Positions 1-8,498 of a stretch of 64,000 bases of DNA are shown here, in pieces. This stretch comes from Haemophilus seminalis. GTDB lineage: Bacteria; Pseudomonadota; Gammaproteobacteria; Enterobacterales; Pasteurellaceae. Made by a program: the position numbers and the translations under genes. The stretch spans positions 1 to 64,000 of the forward strand of contig NZ_VCED01000003.1 in the NCBI RefSeq assembly GCF_006384255.1, written 5' to 3'. The first letter of the stretch is position 1, and each line of letters opens with the position of its first letter. The notes under the pieces are model-generated. The model made no database searches. It was not told where the DNA came from and saw only the letters and a program-made list of their open reading frames with translations.

Positions 1-235
1 GACCGGAGTGGACGCACCACTGGTGTTCCGGTTGTGTCGCCAGACGCATTGCCGGGTAGCTAAGTGCGGAAGAGATAAGTGCTGAAAGCATCTAAGCACG
101 AAACTTGCCAAGAGATGAGTTCTCCCACACATCAAGTGTGTAAGGGTTGTTTAAGACTAAGACGTAGATAGGCAGGGTGTGTAAGTGATGTGAGTCATTG
201 AGCTAACCTGTACTAATTGCCCGAGAGGCTTAACT
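1..235 (+). rRNA. rrl: 23S ribosomal RNA, 3' end (partial)
   Basis: The window opens inside a 23S rRNA gene. The text up to about base 235 carries the conserved 3' domain, including the GCATCTAAGC stretch and the terminal segment with GAGGCTTAACTAT just before the processed end. It is followed by a spacer of about 150 bases and the 5S gene in the usual bacterial order. The exact 3' end is estimated from the E. coli terminus. Confidence 0.93.
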
Positions 236-384
236 ATACAACGCTCAAGTGTTTTTGGAAAACAGAGTGAAAGAAAAAGAAATTAACTAAACATTCAGCT
301 TGTGGCCAATAAGAACGAGTGAAAGGTCGAGTAAGAGCTGAGTAGCGAAAGATAAAAGAGAAAGACAAGTTATCAAAGAATTAT

Positions 385-500
385 CCTGGCGGCGATAGTG
401 CGGTGGAACCACCTGACACCATACCGAACTCAGAAGTGAAACGCTGTAATGCCGATGGTAGTGTGGGGCATCCCCATGTGAGAGTAGGGCACCGCCAGGT
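385..500 (+). rRNA. rrf: 5S ribosomal RNA
   Basis: Starts CCTGGCGGCGATAG and ends CACCGCCAGG, so the two ends pair as helix I. The internal signature CCATACCGAACTCAGAAGTG and the GAGAGTAGG loop are typical gamma-proteobacterial 5S rRNA. It is the last gene of the rRNA operon that began before the window. End points may be off by a few bases. Confidence 0.93.
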
Positions 501-542
501 TACCAAATACTTATCTAAGTTAAATCCAAATAAAAACAGAAG

Positions 543-571
543 AACCCCGTGTCGAAAGATATGGGGTTTTT
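543..571 (+). terminator. rRNA operon terminator
   Basis: AACCCC at 543-548 pairs with GGGGTT at 563-568 and is followed by a T run. It lies about 45 bases after 5S rRNA and is the probable intrinsic terminator of the operon. Confidence 0.75.
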
Positions 572-625
572 GTTATAGCCAGACGAAAGTCTGGCTATAA
601 CAAAAACCATACGCTATGCGTATGG
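572..625. repeat. two perfect hairpins next to an IS200 remnant
   Basis: The first hairpin has a 13-bp perfect stem (572-584 with 589-601) closed by a GAAA loop. The second has the 8-bp stem CCATACGC/GCGTATGG (607-614 with 618-625). Both sit between the rRNA terminator and the decayed transposase. IS200/IS605 elements carry subterminal hairpins at their ends, so these may be the left end of that element; alternatively they are simple palindromic debris. Confidence 0.5.
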
Positions 626-742
626 AGCCAAATAGCTTAAGCGATGAACAGAAAAAATTCTCGCTATATAATGAACAAGGCTGACAACCAAAATTCAACA
701 TATAGGAGGATTATCATAGTAAGTAAAGTTAATGACGACTGA

Positions 743-960
743 AGTCTATAATTTACAAAATGGAATGGTAAGTATTATATTGTTTTTATTCCGAAGTGCA
801 TAAGAAAAGTAAACAGGATAAAACCAATTTATGGAAGGTGAAGAGTAGATATAGGGTAAATATTGAGACGGTTATATGGTTATAAAAATATAAGATAATT
901 GAAGTATGTATAATGCCAGACCATATTCATATGTTCTTTGCTCTCTTTAAGGGAAGGTAA
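743..960 (+). pseudogene. decayed IS200-type (Y1, HUH) transposase
   Basis: Translating across several stops and at least one frameshift gives fragments typical of TnpA of IS200: a FTKWNGKYYIVFIPK-like N-terminus, IYGR, ILRRLYGYKNI, then IIEVCIMPDHIHMFFAL, which contains the HIH metal-binding pair of HUH transposases. No intact reading frame exists and the segment with the catalytic tyrosine is not recognisable, so the gene is dead. An 11-bp perfect hairpin at 989-1012 (CACAAGCCCTT/AAGGGCTTGTG) follows. The rest of 500-1150 shows no gene. Confidence 0.75.
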
Positions 961-988
961 GAAAATAATTAGATAGATTGTCAATTCT

Positions 989-1012
989 CACAAGCCCTTT
1001 TAAGGGCTTGTG
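989..1012. repeat. strong hairpin within the IS200 remnant
   Basis: CACAAGCCCTT, a two-base loop, then AAGGGCTTGTG: an 11-bp perfect stem. It lies downstream of the PDHIHM motif. It may be an internal structure of the old element or a stray terminator; it is not followed by a T run. Confidence 0.45.
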
Positions 1013-1152
1013 AAGTATAGGGCGTTATAAGAGTGCCTAAAAACTGACGTTTTGTGCGGATTGTTATTGGCTACTGGAAAAGTATTATGATATATAAAAA
1101 TAAAGAAAAGAGTAGATTAATACTTAATTTCTCAGCTACCTAATGCAAACTA

Positions 1153-2151
1153 CTACCTTTTATTTTCTGCATTTTCTGGCTCTAAATCTAATTTTGCCAT
1201 TAATAACTGATCGCCATCTTCTTCTGGGTTACCTGTGACAAGTAATTTATCGCCATAGAAAATCGAATTTGCACCCGCCATAAAACACATCGCTTGCATT
1301 TCTTCACTCATACCACTACGGCCTGCAGAAAGGCGAACATAGCTTTTTGGCATAGTAATACGCGCGACAGCAATCGTTCGCACAAACTCTGTCCAATCTA
1401 ATTCTTCCGCATCGGCTAATGGTGTACCTTCAACCTTAACGAGTTGATTAATCGGCACCGATTCAGGTTGAGGATCAAGATTTGCAAGGCTCGCGATTAA
1501 TCCAGCCCGTTCTTTGCGAGTTTCATTCATCCCCACAATACCGCCACAACACACTTTTAACCCAGCTTTGCGCACTTTTCCTAACGTGCTAAGGCGATCA
1601 TCAAAACGGCGAGTACCAATCACTTCTGCATAATGTTCTGGCGCGGTATCAAGATTATGATTGTAATAATCTAATCCCGCTTCTTTTAAATCTTCTGCCA
1701 TACCGTCTTGCAATAAACCAAAAGTACCGCAAGTTTCTAAACCGAGCGATTTCACTGCTTTAATAATTTCTGTGACTTTCTCAATATCTTTTGGCTTAGG
1801 ACCTCGCCAAGCTGCGCCCATACAAAAACGCCCTGCTCCACGCGCTTTCGCAATTTTTGCTTTCGCGACGATCTCATCAACATCTAATAACTGCTGATTT
1901 TGTACGCCAGTATGATAACGGGCTGATTGAGGACAATAACCACAATCTTCTGGGCATCCTCCCGTTTTGATAGACATTAACGTGGATAACTGAATCGCTC
2001 TAGGATTAAAATGCTTGCGATGAACTTGCGCGGCGCGGTAAACCAATTCCAAAAATGGCGTTTCAAATAACGCCTCAACTTTGCAAACAGACCAATATTC
2101 AACGCTTGGATGTGGTGTAATGGAGTTAATTTGTAGTTTTTCAGTTAACAT
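1153..2151 (-). CDS. bioB: biotin synthase
   Basis: BioB converts dethiobiotin to biotin in the last step of the pathway. It is a cytosolic radical SAM enzyme that also carries a [2Fe-2S] cluster consumed as sulphur donor. The 332-residue protein has the radical SAM motif CPEDCGYC near residue 66, the downstream [10 protein letters not shown] segment and the [11 protein letters not shown] region of the family. Length is normal. It lies on the same strand as thiBPQ, 119 bases after thiQ, and could be cotranscribed, but no other biotin gene is nearby. H. influenzae Rd has the same neighbours (recalled). Confidence 0.96.
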   Translation of the reverse strand: MLTEKLQINSITPHPSVEYWSVCKVEALFETPFLELVYRAAQVHRKHFNPRAIQLSTLMSIKTGGCPEDCGYCPQSARYHTGVQNQQLLDVDEIVAKAKIAKARGAGRFCMGAAWRGPKPKDIEKVTEIIKAVKSLGLETCGTFGLLQDGMAEDLKEAGLDYYNHNLDTAPEHYAEVIGTRRFDDRLSTLGKVRKAGLKVCCGGIVGMNETRKERAGLIASLANLDPQPESVPINQLVKVEGTPLADAEELDWTEFVRTIAVARITMPKSYVRLSAGRSGMSEEMQAMCFMAGANSIFYGDKLLVTGNPEEDGDQLLMAKLDLEPENAENKR

Positions 2152-2270
2152 ATTTTTCCTTTGAAAGTACGGTAAATAATAACCGCATTTTTGTATCTTA
2201 TATTCATTTAGTTTATAGGCTGATATCGATAGCCATGAATAGATTCATCGGTTATAAAATCTATATAATT

Positions 2271-2918
2271 TTACGTCTCTTTTTGCAATTGACTTATCTG
2301 ACCATTTTCCACCAATAATACTCGATCTATCGTACCAACTAATTCCGATGGTTGATGGGTAACAAGTAACAACGTCAGATGTTTCTCATCACAAAGTTTA
2401 GCGATCAAAGCGAGCATTTCTACACGAAGTTTCTGATCTAATGCGGAAAAAGGCTCATCTAATAATAAGATAGGTTTATCTCGCAACAAACAACGCGCCA
2501 ATGCCACTCGCTGTTTTTGCCCCCCAGAAAGAGAATTCGGTAAACGTTGCAAATAATCGCCCAATCCTACAGAACAAGCGACCTGTTCAATTTTTTCCTG
2601 CTCAAGTGCGGTTAATTTTAAAGAGGTTTTTAACCCCAAAGCAAGATTTTGCTGTACGGTTAAATGAGGAAATAAATTATTTTCTTGAAATAGCATGGAA
2701 ACTGGACGCTCGTAAGGTGCACTACGCGTATGATTTTTATCGTTTAACCAAATTTCTCCTTGATGAGGAAATTCAAATCCAGCGATTAAATTCAATAACG
2801 TACTTTTCCCCGCCCCACTTTCGCCAATAATTGCGACACGCTCGCCAGAATTTACGCTCAAATTAAAGCACATCGGTAAGGTTTTATCGTTCAAAATCAC
2901 ATTATTTAGATAAATCAT
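2271..2918 (-). CDS. thiQ: thiamine ABC transporter, ATP-binding protein
   Basis: ThiQ powers uptake of thiamine and its phosphates with ThiP and ThiB at the inner membrane. It has Walker A (GESGAGKST), the signature [13 protein letters not shown] and Walker B ([12 protein letters not shown]). The reading frame extends upstream, but the start chosen here begins MIYLNNV, which lines up with E. coli ThiQ and gives about 215 residues. It overlaps the end of thiP by 17 bases, as expected in a tight operon. Confidence 0.95.
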   Translation of the reverse strand: MIYLNNVILNDKTLPMCFNLSVNSGERVAIIGESGAGKSTLLNLIAGFEFPHQGEIWLNDKNHTRSAPYERPVSMLFQENNLFPHLTVQQNLALGLKTSLKLTALEQEKIEQVACSVGLGDYLQRLPNSLSGGQKQRVALARCLLRDKPILLLDEPFSALDQKLRVEMLALIAKLCDEKHLTLLLVTHQPSELVGTIDRVLLVENGQISQLQKET

Positions 2919-4521
2919 CGGCATCCCTATGCGTGTGAATAAAGGCAAACAATATGCCACAAAGCAATAATAAAATCCCTGCGGTTACAGCTGCATCTTG
3001 ATTACGATAATTCCCTAGCTGCTGATATAACAAGTGCGGTAGAGAAGTAAACTCTTGATTGCCGAACAACGCAATAGCCGTAAAATCCCCTAAAGATAGT
3101 GCCAAGGCTAAAGCAAAAGCGTAGCGCAATGGCGCACGTAAAGTTTGCCACTCAATCAGAGAAAAACGTTTCCACCCCACAATTCCCAGACTATTACATA
3201 GATTTTCGTAATAACGCATATTGTTATGAAAAGGTGCACTCAAAATACGTATAACAAAAGGCATTGCACTTAACGCATTGCAAAATACAACGATAATAAA
3301 CAAATCAATATTTGAAAAATCACGATCTTGTAATAATAAAAATAATCCCATCGCAAGCACTAAAATCGGGATTGCCAAAATCACCATTCCTGCATTAATA
3401 ATAAATTGAGCGATTTTCTGATAATGCAACCATTCTAAACGGCGTGATAAAAGCAATAAGGCAATCGCCATTATTAATGCAAGTAATGCGGACAGGGGCG
3501 CAATAGAAAGCGAATAACCTAACGCACGCCAGAGCTGAGAATTATGCCAAACCGAGAGTAAACTTGGTGAATTCAATGCGCTGATAAGAATGTTCAACAC
3601 TGGCGAAAAAAGGAAAAATATAAAAATAAGTAAGACAAAAACATGGAAAATTTTGACCGCACTTTTAGGTTTCTCAAACCAAGGATTACTATTGCTCAAG
3701 CCATTTTGATTAGAGGGAGAAAAACGCGATGTTAAGCTAAATAAAACCAAGCAAAATACAAATTGTAACATGGCAAAAAGTGCTGCTTTTGGCAGATCAA
3801 ATTCAAATAAAATCGCTTGGTAAATTGCGGTTTCTAATGTTGTATATTGAGGCCCACCGCCTAGTGTAAGAACAACTGTAAAACTGGTGAAGCAAAGCAT
3901 AAAAATCAAGCTGAATGTGGGCAAACATTGCTGACGAAAAACGGGCCATTCCACCAATTTAACGAATTGCCAACCTTGTAAATTGAGTTGCGCCGCAAGC
4001 TGACGTTGCTGATAAGGGATACTTTGCAAGCTTTGTAAGAAAAGTTGCGCTGCCAGTGGGATATTGAAAAAAAGATGAGCAATTAAAATACCCGAGAGCC
4101 CGTAAATATGTCCCTGCCACGGCATTCCAAAAAGGTTAGCAAACTTAGCTAACCAACCACTTGAACCATAAATGCCGATCAAACCAAAAATTGCCACTAA
4201 AACAGGTAAGACAAAAGTTAGCGACATTAATTTTAATAGCCACTTTTTTCCTGATAATGATTGATAAAACAATGCTCGAGCGAGGAGCAGACCAAAAAAA
4301 ATAGACAAAACAGTAGAAAGTAAGGCTTGTCCAAAACTGAAAAGAATCAGATGCTGTAGATAATCATCCGTGAACCAAGATCGCCATTGCAATTCATCGC
4401 CCAATGCAAAGATCGAACTTAAGGCGCTACCATAAAAAAGAGTAATAAAGCTAATAACAACAACGCCGCCCACATAATGACGAGGGCGGAGTTGTGGATG
4501 ATGAAATAATGACAACATCAA
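2902..4521 (-). CDS. thiP: thiamine ABC transporter, permease
   Basis: A 539-residue membrane protein with about twelve hydrophobic segments, in two halves that each carry a binding-protein-dependent transport domain. This duplicated architecture is typical of ThiP and the related iron permeases. It forms the channel for thiamine/TPP delivered by ThiB. One base separates it from the thiB stop and it overlaps thiQ, so the three genes are one operon behind the TPP riboswitch. Confidence 0.95.
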   Translation of the reverse strand: MMLSLFHHPQLRPRHYVGGVVVISFITLFYGSALSSIFALGDELQWRSWFTDDYLQHLILFSFGQALLSTVLSIFFGLLLARALFYQSLSGKKWLLKLMSLTFVLPVLVAIFGLIGIYGSSGWLAKFANLFGMPWQGHIYGLSGILIAHLFFNIPLAAQLFLQSLQSIPYQQRQLAAQLNLQGWQFVKLVEWPVFRQQCLPTFSLIFMLCFTSFTVVLTLGGGPQYTTLETAIYQAILFEFDLPKAALFAMLQFVFCLVLFSLTSRFSPSNQNGLSNSNPWFEKPKSAVKIFHVFVLLIFIFFLFSPVLNILISALNSPSLLSVWHNSQLWRALGYSLSIAPLSALLALIMAIALLLLSRRLEWLHYQKIAQFIINAGMVILAIPILVLAMGLFLLLQDRDFSNIDLFIIVVFCNALSAMPFVIRILSAPFHNNMRYYENLCNSLGIVGWKRFSLIEWQTLRAPLRYAFALALALSLGDFTAIALFGNQEFTSLPHLLYQQLGNYRNQDAAVTAGILLLLCGILFAFIHTHRDADDLSK

Positions 4522-4522
4522 A

Positions 4523-5521
4523 CTATTTTGTTAATGTAGTTTGCCAAGTGCTAATCCAATTTTTTAAGTGTTCCGCATTCACCATTGGATTAATTGGAGT
4601 TTGAATTTTTTGTTGAGCTTTAAGAGCATCAAAGTGCGGTTCAATTTCACCTTGAATGACTGGCAACATAATATTGGCTGTCACAATATGTTTTTGTGCC
4701 GTAGGTGAAATTAAAAATGCCATAAAATCATCCGCACATTGATTTGGATGGTTGGCGACTCGAGCCGCTAATTCCACTTGAGTAATATGCCCTTCCGCAA
4801 AATCTGTCGCTGCATAATTATCTTTTTTCTCAAAAAGTTGGTGATAAAGTGGTGATGTACTGTAACTTAACACTAAATCAGCCTCGCCTTTTAAGAATGC
4901 ACCGTAAGTATCCGACCAGCCTTTACCCACTGTCACCGTATGTTTATCCAACTCTTTCCAAGCAGATTGAATTTTGTCCGCAGGATAAATTGCATTCATC
5001 CAAACCAATAAACCACGACCCACACTGCTGGTGCGAGGATCTTGATAAATTACACGGATATCTTGGCGTTCAACCAATTCTTTCAAACTTTTCGGAGGAT
5101 TTTGTAATTTAGTTTTGTCATACACAAAAGCATAGTTACCGAAATCGAAAGGCAAGAATGTTTTATTCGTCCATTTTGTTGGCAGATCAAGTTGAGTTAA
5201 ATCTACTTTATTTGGCGTGAAAATACCTGTTTTTTCAGCTTGTTCTAAAACAAAGTTATCTAAACCTAACACAATATCCGCTTTGGTTTTCTTTCCTTCC
5301 AAACGAACACGGTTGAGTAACACACCGCCACTTTCAAAAGGCGTAAAATTAATAGAGCATTGTGGGTGCGCTTTTTCAAAATCTTGTTTTACTTTTGGAC
5401 CCGCTCCCCACTCAGAAGTAAAAGAATCATAGCTATATACATTCACACTTTGTTGTGATTGGGCTAATGCCGTGGTGGAAAAAAGTGCGGTAGAAATTAA
5501 GGTTAATTTAAGAAGTTTCAT
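4523..5521 (-). CDS. thiB: thiamine ABC transporter, periplasmic binding protein
   Basis: ThiB (TbpA) binds thiamine, TMP and TPP in the periplasm and hands them to ThiPQ. The start used is the Met that opens a clear signal peptide (MKLLKLTLISTALFSTTALA); the frame is open 12 codons further upstream. AAGGA precedes this ATG at suitable spacing. The mature domain begins SVNVYSYDSFTSEWGAGP, close to E. coli TbpA. First gene of the operon, 60 bases after the riboswitch. Confidence 0.95.
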   Translation of the reverse strand: MKLLKLTLISTALFSTTALAQSQQSVNVYSYDSFTSEWGAGPKVKQDFEKAHPQCSINFTPFESGGVLLNRVRLEGKKTKADIVLGLDNFVLEQAEKTGIFTPNKVDLTQLDLPTKWTNKTFLPFDFGNYAFVYDKTKLQNPPKSLKELVERQDIRVIYQDPRTSSVGRGLLVWMNAIYPADKIQSAWKELDKHTVTVGKGWSDTYGAFLKGEADLVLSYSTSPLYHQLFEKKDNYAATDFAEGHITQVELAARVANHPNQCADDFMAFLISPTAQKHIVTANIMLPVIQGEIEPHFDALKAQQKIQTPINPMVNAEHLKNWISTWQTTLTK

Positions 5522-5579
5522 TATTACATCCTTATTTATATCAAAAGGCAGCAACAATGACGGGAAGGAGATAAGGTTG

Positions 5580-5662
5580 TATTCCTAGTTTCCTACGTCA
5601 GTATTAACTGTTTCAGGTTCACGGGTATGATCTCAGCGTATTGCACCCCGACTAGGCTTTTT
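5580..5662 (-). promoter_or_regulatory. TPP riboswitch (THI element)
   Basis: On the minus strand the leader of thiB reads AGTCGGGGTGC, then GCTGAGAT, ACCCGTGAACCTGA, and a distal TAATACTGACGTAGGAAACTA. These are the conserved pieces of the thiamine pyrophosphate riboswitch in the right order. By analogy with other thiBPQ operons, TPP binding should lower expression of the transporter. Confidence 0.96.
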
Positions 5663-5734
5663 AGTGTATTAAAATTTATTAGGCTTGCCAACGGATTTTT
5701 AAAAAGAAATAAACTTTCTACATTTTCTGAAAAA

Positions 5735-5797
5735 AATAAAAAAGCCCTGTAAAACAGGGCATCCATAAGCTGTTTTAAAATTAAAAGGTGATTCGAT
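5735..5797. repeat. 63-bp direct duplicate of the comE1 3' end (copy 1)
   Basis: These 63 bases match 6409-6471 with two differences (5771 and 5787). The parent copy is the last codons, terminator hairpin (GCCCTG/CAGGGC) and downstream sequence of comE1. The copy is fused to a truncated rdgB. It shows that a segment was duplicated or recombined here, with the short identity CGAATCA at the junction. Confidence 0.9.
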
Positions 5798-5941
5798 TGG
5801 GCTTTCAATGCCTAAATCTGTCTGAGCAATGACTTCAAAACCAAAATCAGCTAATACATCTGCAATTTCTTTTACTTTGCCTTTATTGCCCGTGGCAAGT
5901 ACAAATCTTTGCTTCGTAATTCTGTCCCTCATATCAAACAT
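5795..5941 (-). pseudogene. rdgB: truncated rdgB (XTP/dITP pyrophosphatase) N-terminus
   Basis: The frame starting at 5941 encodes [37 protein letters not shown], which is the N-terminus of RdgB/HAM1, including the substrate-binding TGNKGKVKE motif. After about 50 residues the match stops and the frame runs into the duplicated comE1 tail, ending at 5699. A working RdgB has about 195 residues and needs acidic residues that are missing here, so this is a broken copy. A complete gene is presumably elsewhere. Confidence 0.85.
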
Positions 5942-5983
5942 TGTCTTATTTTAATATCTCACCAAAAATTTTCGGAATAAATA

Positions 5984-6014
5984 TTGACTTTAACCTTAGG
6001 TCAAGGTTTATGAT
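5984..6014 (+). promoter_or_regulatory. MerR-family-type promoter with 19-bp spacer
   Basis: TTGACT (5984-5989) and TATGAT (6009-6014) are separated by 19 bp instead of 17. The spacer holds the inverted repeat ACCTT-AGGTC-AAGGT. Over-long spacers carrying a dyad are the mark of promoters activated by MerR-type regulators such as CueR. The site drives the DUF305 gene that starts at 6049. The regulator is not in the window. Confidence 0.75.
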
Positions 6015-6048
6015 TCGTGCTCATTCAGTTATCACATAGGAGAAAAAC

Positions 6049-6426
6049 ATGAAAAAACTTATGACTTTTATCACACTTAGCGCTGCTGCAGTTTCAATTT
6101 GTGCCCAAGCTAATGAACAACCGCATCAAGCACACATGAATATGCCAATGCCGACAGGTTCTGCAATGCAACAAGAATTAATGCAAGGTATGAATCAAAT
6201 GCATCAAGACATGATGGCAGCCATGCAATATAAAGATCCTGATGTTGCTTTTGCAGCAGGTATGTTGCCACACCATATTGGCGCAGTAAAAATGGCGGAA
6301 GTTGAATTAAAATACGGAAAAGATCCTGAGATGCGTAAGCTTGCTGAGAATATTATTAACGCACAACAAGCGGAAATTGAACAAATGCAAAAATGGCTTA
6401 AAGTGCACAATAAAAAAGCCCTGTAA
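6049..6426 (+). CDS. DUF305 periplasmic protein, probably metal-related
   Basis: A 125-residue protein with a signal peptide (about residues 1-21, ending CAQA) and a methionine- and histidine-rich stretch (HQAHMNMPMP, MNQMHQDMM). The C-terminal half is a DUF305 domain with the motif GMLPHHIGAVKMAEVELKYG. DUF305 proteins such as CopM bind copper or silver in the periplasm. The MerR-type promoter in front fits a metal-induced gene. The Met/His richness suggests a Cu(I) or Ag(I) chaperone, but the metal is inferred, not shown. Confidence 0.85.
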   Translation: MKKLMTFITLSAAAVSICAQANEQPHQAHMNMPMPTGSAMQQELMQGMNQMHQDMMAAMQYKDPDVAFAAGMLPHHIGAVKMAEVELKYGKDPEMRKLAENIINAQQAEIEQMQKWLKVHNKKAL

Positions 6427-6471
6427 AACAGGGCATCCATAAGCGGTTTTAAAATTAAAAAGTGATTCGAT
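6409..6471. repeat. 63-bp duplicate, parent copy at the comE1 3' end
   Basis: Spans the end of the DUF305 gene, the shared hairpin GCCCTG/CAGGGC and the last codons of comE1 on the other strand. It is 61/63 identical to 5735-5797. The hairpin followed by TTTTTT on the minus strand is the comE1 terminator and lies inside the end of the convergent DUF305 gene. Confidence 0.9.
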
Positions 6472-6802
6472 CACGGTTTCTTTCAAGTGTTGCTTTACCA
6501 ATCCCTTGCACTTCTAATAGTTGTTCAGCACTCGTGAAATTACCGTGTTTTTCACGATATTGCACTATCGCTTCTGCTTTTTTTGCACCGATTCCTGTTA
6601 AGGCTTTTTGAATTTCACTAACGGTTGCCGTATTGATATTCAATTTATCACTCACAGTAGCTGGTGCAACTTGAGCTTCAGTTTGAGTTGCCACAACAGG
6701 TTGAGCAGTTTGTTCTGTTGCTTTTTCCTCAGCAAAAGACGAAGAAGCAACAAGCGCACCACACAATACCATCGAAGTAAATAATGTTTTCATTAATTTC
6801 AT
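6455..6802 (-). CDS. comE1: competence DNA-binding protein ComE1 (ComEA family)
   Basis: A 115-residue exported protein with a signal peptide (MKLMKTLFTSMVLCGALVASSSFA) and a C-terminal helix-hairpin-helix pair: LNINTATVSEIQKALTGIGAKKAEAI and EQLLEVQGIGKATLERNRDRI. ComEA-type proteins bind incoming DNA in the periplasm and pull it through the outer membrane during transformation. The frame is open 17 codons upstream, but the signal peptide sets the start. A CRP-S-like site upstream suggests Sxy/CRP control. Homologue of Rd HI1008 (recalled). Confidence 0.92.
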   Translation of the reverse strand: MKLMKTLFTSMVLCGALVASSSFAEEKATEQTAQPVVATQTEAQVAPATVSDKLNINTATVSEIQKALTGIGAKKAEAIVQYREKHGNFTSAEQLLEVQGIGKATLERNRDRITF

Positions 6803-6897
6803 AGAGGTTTCCTTGTAATATGAACATGTTGACGAGCATATCAACACAGCCATTTTTTATGCTTTCAAAAAAACGCTCAAGATTCTTACCGCACTTT

Positions 6898-6913
6898 TGA
6901 GATTCAGATCGCA
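6898..6913 (-). promoter_or_regulatory. candidate CRP-S (competence) site
   Basis: On the minus strand the sequence reads TTTTTGCGATCTGAATCTCA, about 100 bases before comE1. The Haemophilus competence element is TGCGA-N6-TCGCA; this site has TGCGA-N6-TCTCA, one change. Such sites need Sxy as well as CRP. It overlaps the edge of an uptake signal. Confidence 0.7.
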
Positions 6914-6937
6914 AAAATTCTTGATTTTAATGAAAAA

Positions 6938-6969
6938 ACAAAGGGCTTATCATTTACGACAAGCCCTTA
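6938..6969 (-). terminator. ispH terminator
   Basis: GGGCTT and AAGCCC form a stem on the minus strand immediately after the ispH stop, followed by a T-rich stretch. Confidence 0.65.
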
Positions 6970-6972
6970 AGA

Positions 6973-7917
6973 TTAGTTAACTTCTTTTATTCTCAGCTCT
7001 TTTGGAACTTCAAAGAACATATTTTCTTCTAACCCTTGTAGTTCTTCTATGGTATTCGCACCAAACTCTTTTAAGCGGGAAATAATCGATTGGACTAATT
7101 CTTCTGGTGCAGACGCGCCAGCTGTAATCCCAATGGTTTTCACATCATTAAACCAATCCGCTTGAATATCGGAAGGATCATCAAGAAGCTGCGATTTAAC
7201 ACCCATTCGAGACGCCAGTTCAGCTAAACGATTTGAATTTGATGAATTTTTAGAACCCACCACTAATACCAAATCAGATAATTTTGCCAATTCTCGCACC
7301 GCTTCTTGACGATTAGTTGTCGCATAACAAATATCGTTTTTATGTGGCCCTTGAATAGCGGGATATTTTTCCTTTAATGCAGCAATGGTTTCAGCTGTAT
7401 CATCTAGCGACAAAGTGGTTTGCGTCATAAAGGTTAAATCATCATTTTCTTGCATTGGCAAACGTGCAATATCTTCTACTTTTTCAATCAAGAAAATACC
7501 GCCATCTTCGTTGCTATACTGCCCCATTGTGCCTTCAACTTCAGGATGCCCTTTATGCCCAATCAAAATCGCTTTTGTTCCCTTTCGACTTGCGCGTGCA
7601 ACCTGCATATGCACTTTAGTTACCAAAGGACAGGTTGCATCAAATACTTTGAGATTACGATCTTTCGCTTCTTGTCGAACCGCTTGAGATACGCCATGCG
7701 CAGAAAAAATAACGATAGCACCATCAGGCACCTCGCTTAATTCTTCCACAAAGATCGCGCCACGATCACGCAATCCGTTTACAACAAATCGGTTATGTAC
7801 TACTTCGTGACGAACATAAATCGGTGCGCCATGAATTTCTAAGGCTAGTTCAACAATACTAATGGCACGATCTACACCGGCACAAAATCCTCGTGGGTTC
7901 GCTAAAATTATCTTCAT
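6973..7917 (-). CDS. ispH: 4-hydroxy-3-methylbut-2-enyl diphosphate reductase
   Basis: IspH (LytB) reduces HMBPP to IPP and DMAPP, the last step of the MEP isoprenoid pathway. The 314-residue protein starts [19 protein letters not shown] with the first iron-sulphur cysteine, has the second in [11 protein letters not shown] and the third in [11 protein letters not shown]; the SSNSNRL motif and the catalytic glutamate region TQTTLS are present. It overlaps lspA by 4 bases (ATGA), so the two are translationally coupled, as in many gamma-proteobacteria. Confidence 0.97.
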   Translation of the reverse strand: MKIILANPRGFCAGVDRAISIVELALEIHGAPIYVRHEVVHNRFVVNGLRDRGAIFVEELSEVPDGAIVIFSAHGVSQAVRQEAKDRNLKVFDATCPLVTKVHMQVARASRKGTKAILIGHKGHPEVEGTMGQYSNEDGGIFLIEKVEDIARLPMQENDDLTFMTQTTLSLDDTAETIAALKEKYPAIQGPHKNDICYATTNRQEAVRELAKLSDLVLVVGSKNSSNSNRLAELASRMGVKSQLLDDPSDIQADWFNDVKTIGITAGASAPEELVQSIISRLKEFGANTIEELQGLEENMFFEVPKELRIKEVN

Positions 7918-8429
7918 TTCTGACCGTACTTTTCTGCTTGTTTATCTTGTACTTTTTTCTTTTCGCTCTTAAAAGCATCCAATGCTAATAACCCTGCACC
8001 AATACAAATGGCAATATCGGCGATATTAAACACTGGATAATGGTAAATATCCCAGTAGAAATCAAAAAAATCCACGACGAAACCATTATAAGCACGATCC
8101 ACCATATTCGCTAACGCGCCACCAATAATGAGTGCATAAGCAGAATTTTGGATTTTTTGTTGAGCATTATTTTTTGCTAAAAAATAAACCAACATGCCAG
8201 AAATAGCCGATGCTAACAAAATAAAGAAATATTGTTGCCAACCACTATGATCCGCTAAGAAACTAAATGCCGCGCCATAATTGCGAACATAGGTAAGATT
8301 GAAAACAGGTAATACATTAACGCTTTCATACAAATCAAATTTTTGTACCACAATGTATTTAGTGAGTAAATCAACCACGAAAGCGACCGCACTTAACCAT
8401 AAAAACGAAAGCCCTGATTTTTTGGACAT
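7914..8429 (-). CDS. lspA: lipoprotein signal peptidase
   Basis: Signal peptidase II cleaves prolipoproteins at the lipid-modified cysteine in the inner membrane. The 171-residue protein has four hydrophobic segments and the catalytic aspartates in [22 protein letters not shown] and VFNIADIAI. The C-terminus is lysine-rich. Upstream neighbour of ispH in one operon. Confidence 0.97.
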   Translation of the reverse strand: MSKKSGLSFLWLSAVAFVVDLLTKYIVVQKFDLYESVNVLPVFNLTYVRNYGAAFSFLADHSGWQQYFFILLASAISGMLVYFLAKNNAQQKIQNSAYALIIGGALANMVDRAYNGFVVDFFDFYWDIYHYPVFNIADIAICIGAGLLALDAFKSEKKKVQDKQAEKYGQK

Positions 8430-8498
8430 ACTATTTCCCTTTTAAAAAAATTGCGCTAATTCTAGCATAAGCCGATAAATGATAAAGCATGATCTCAT

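Noticed and set aside
403..600. 65-codon open frame across 5S rRNA
   Set aside because: The region is rRNA and its terminator.
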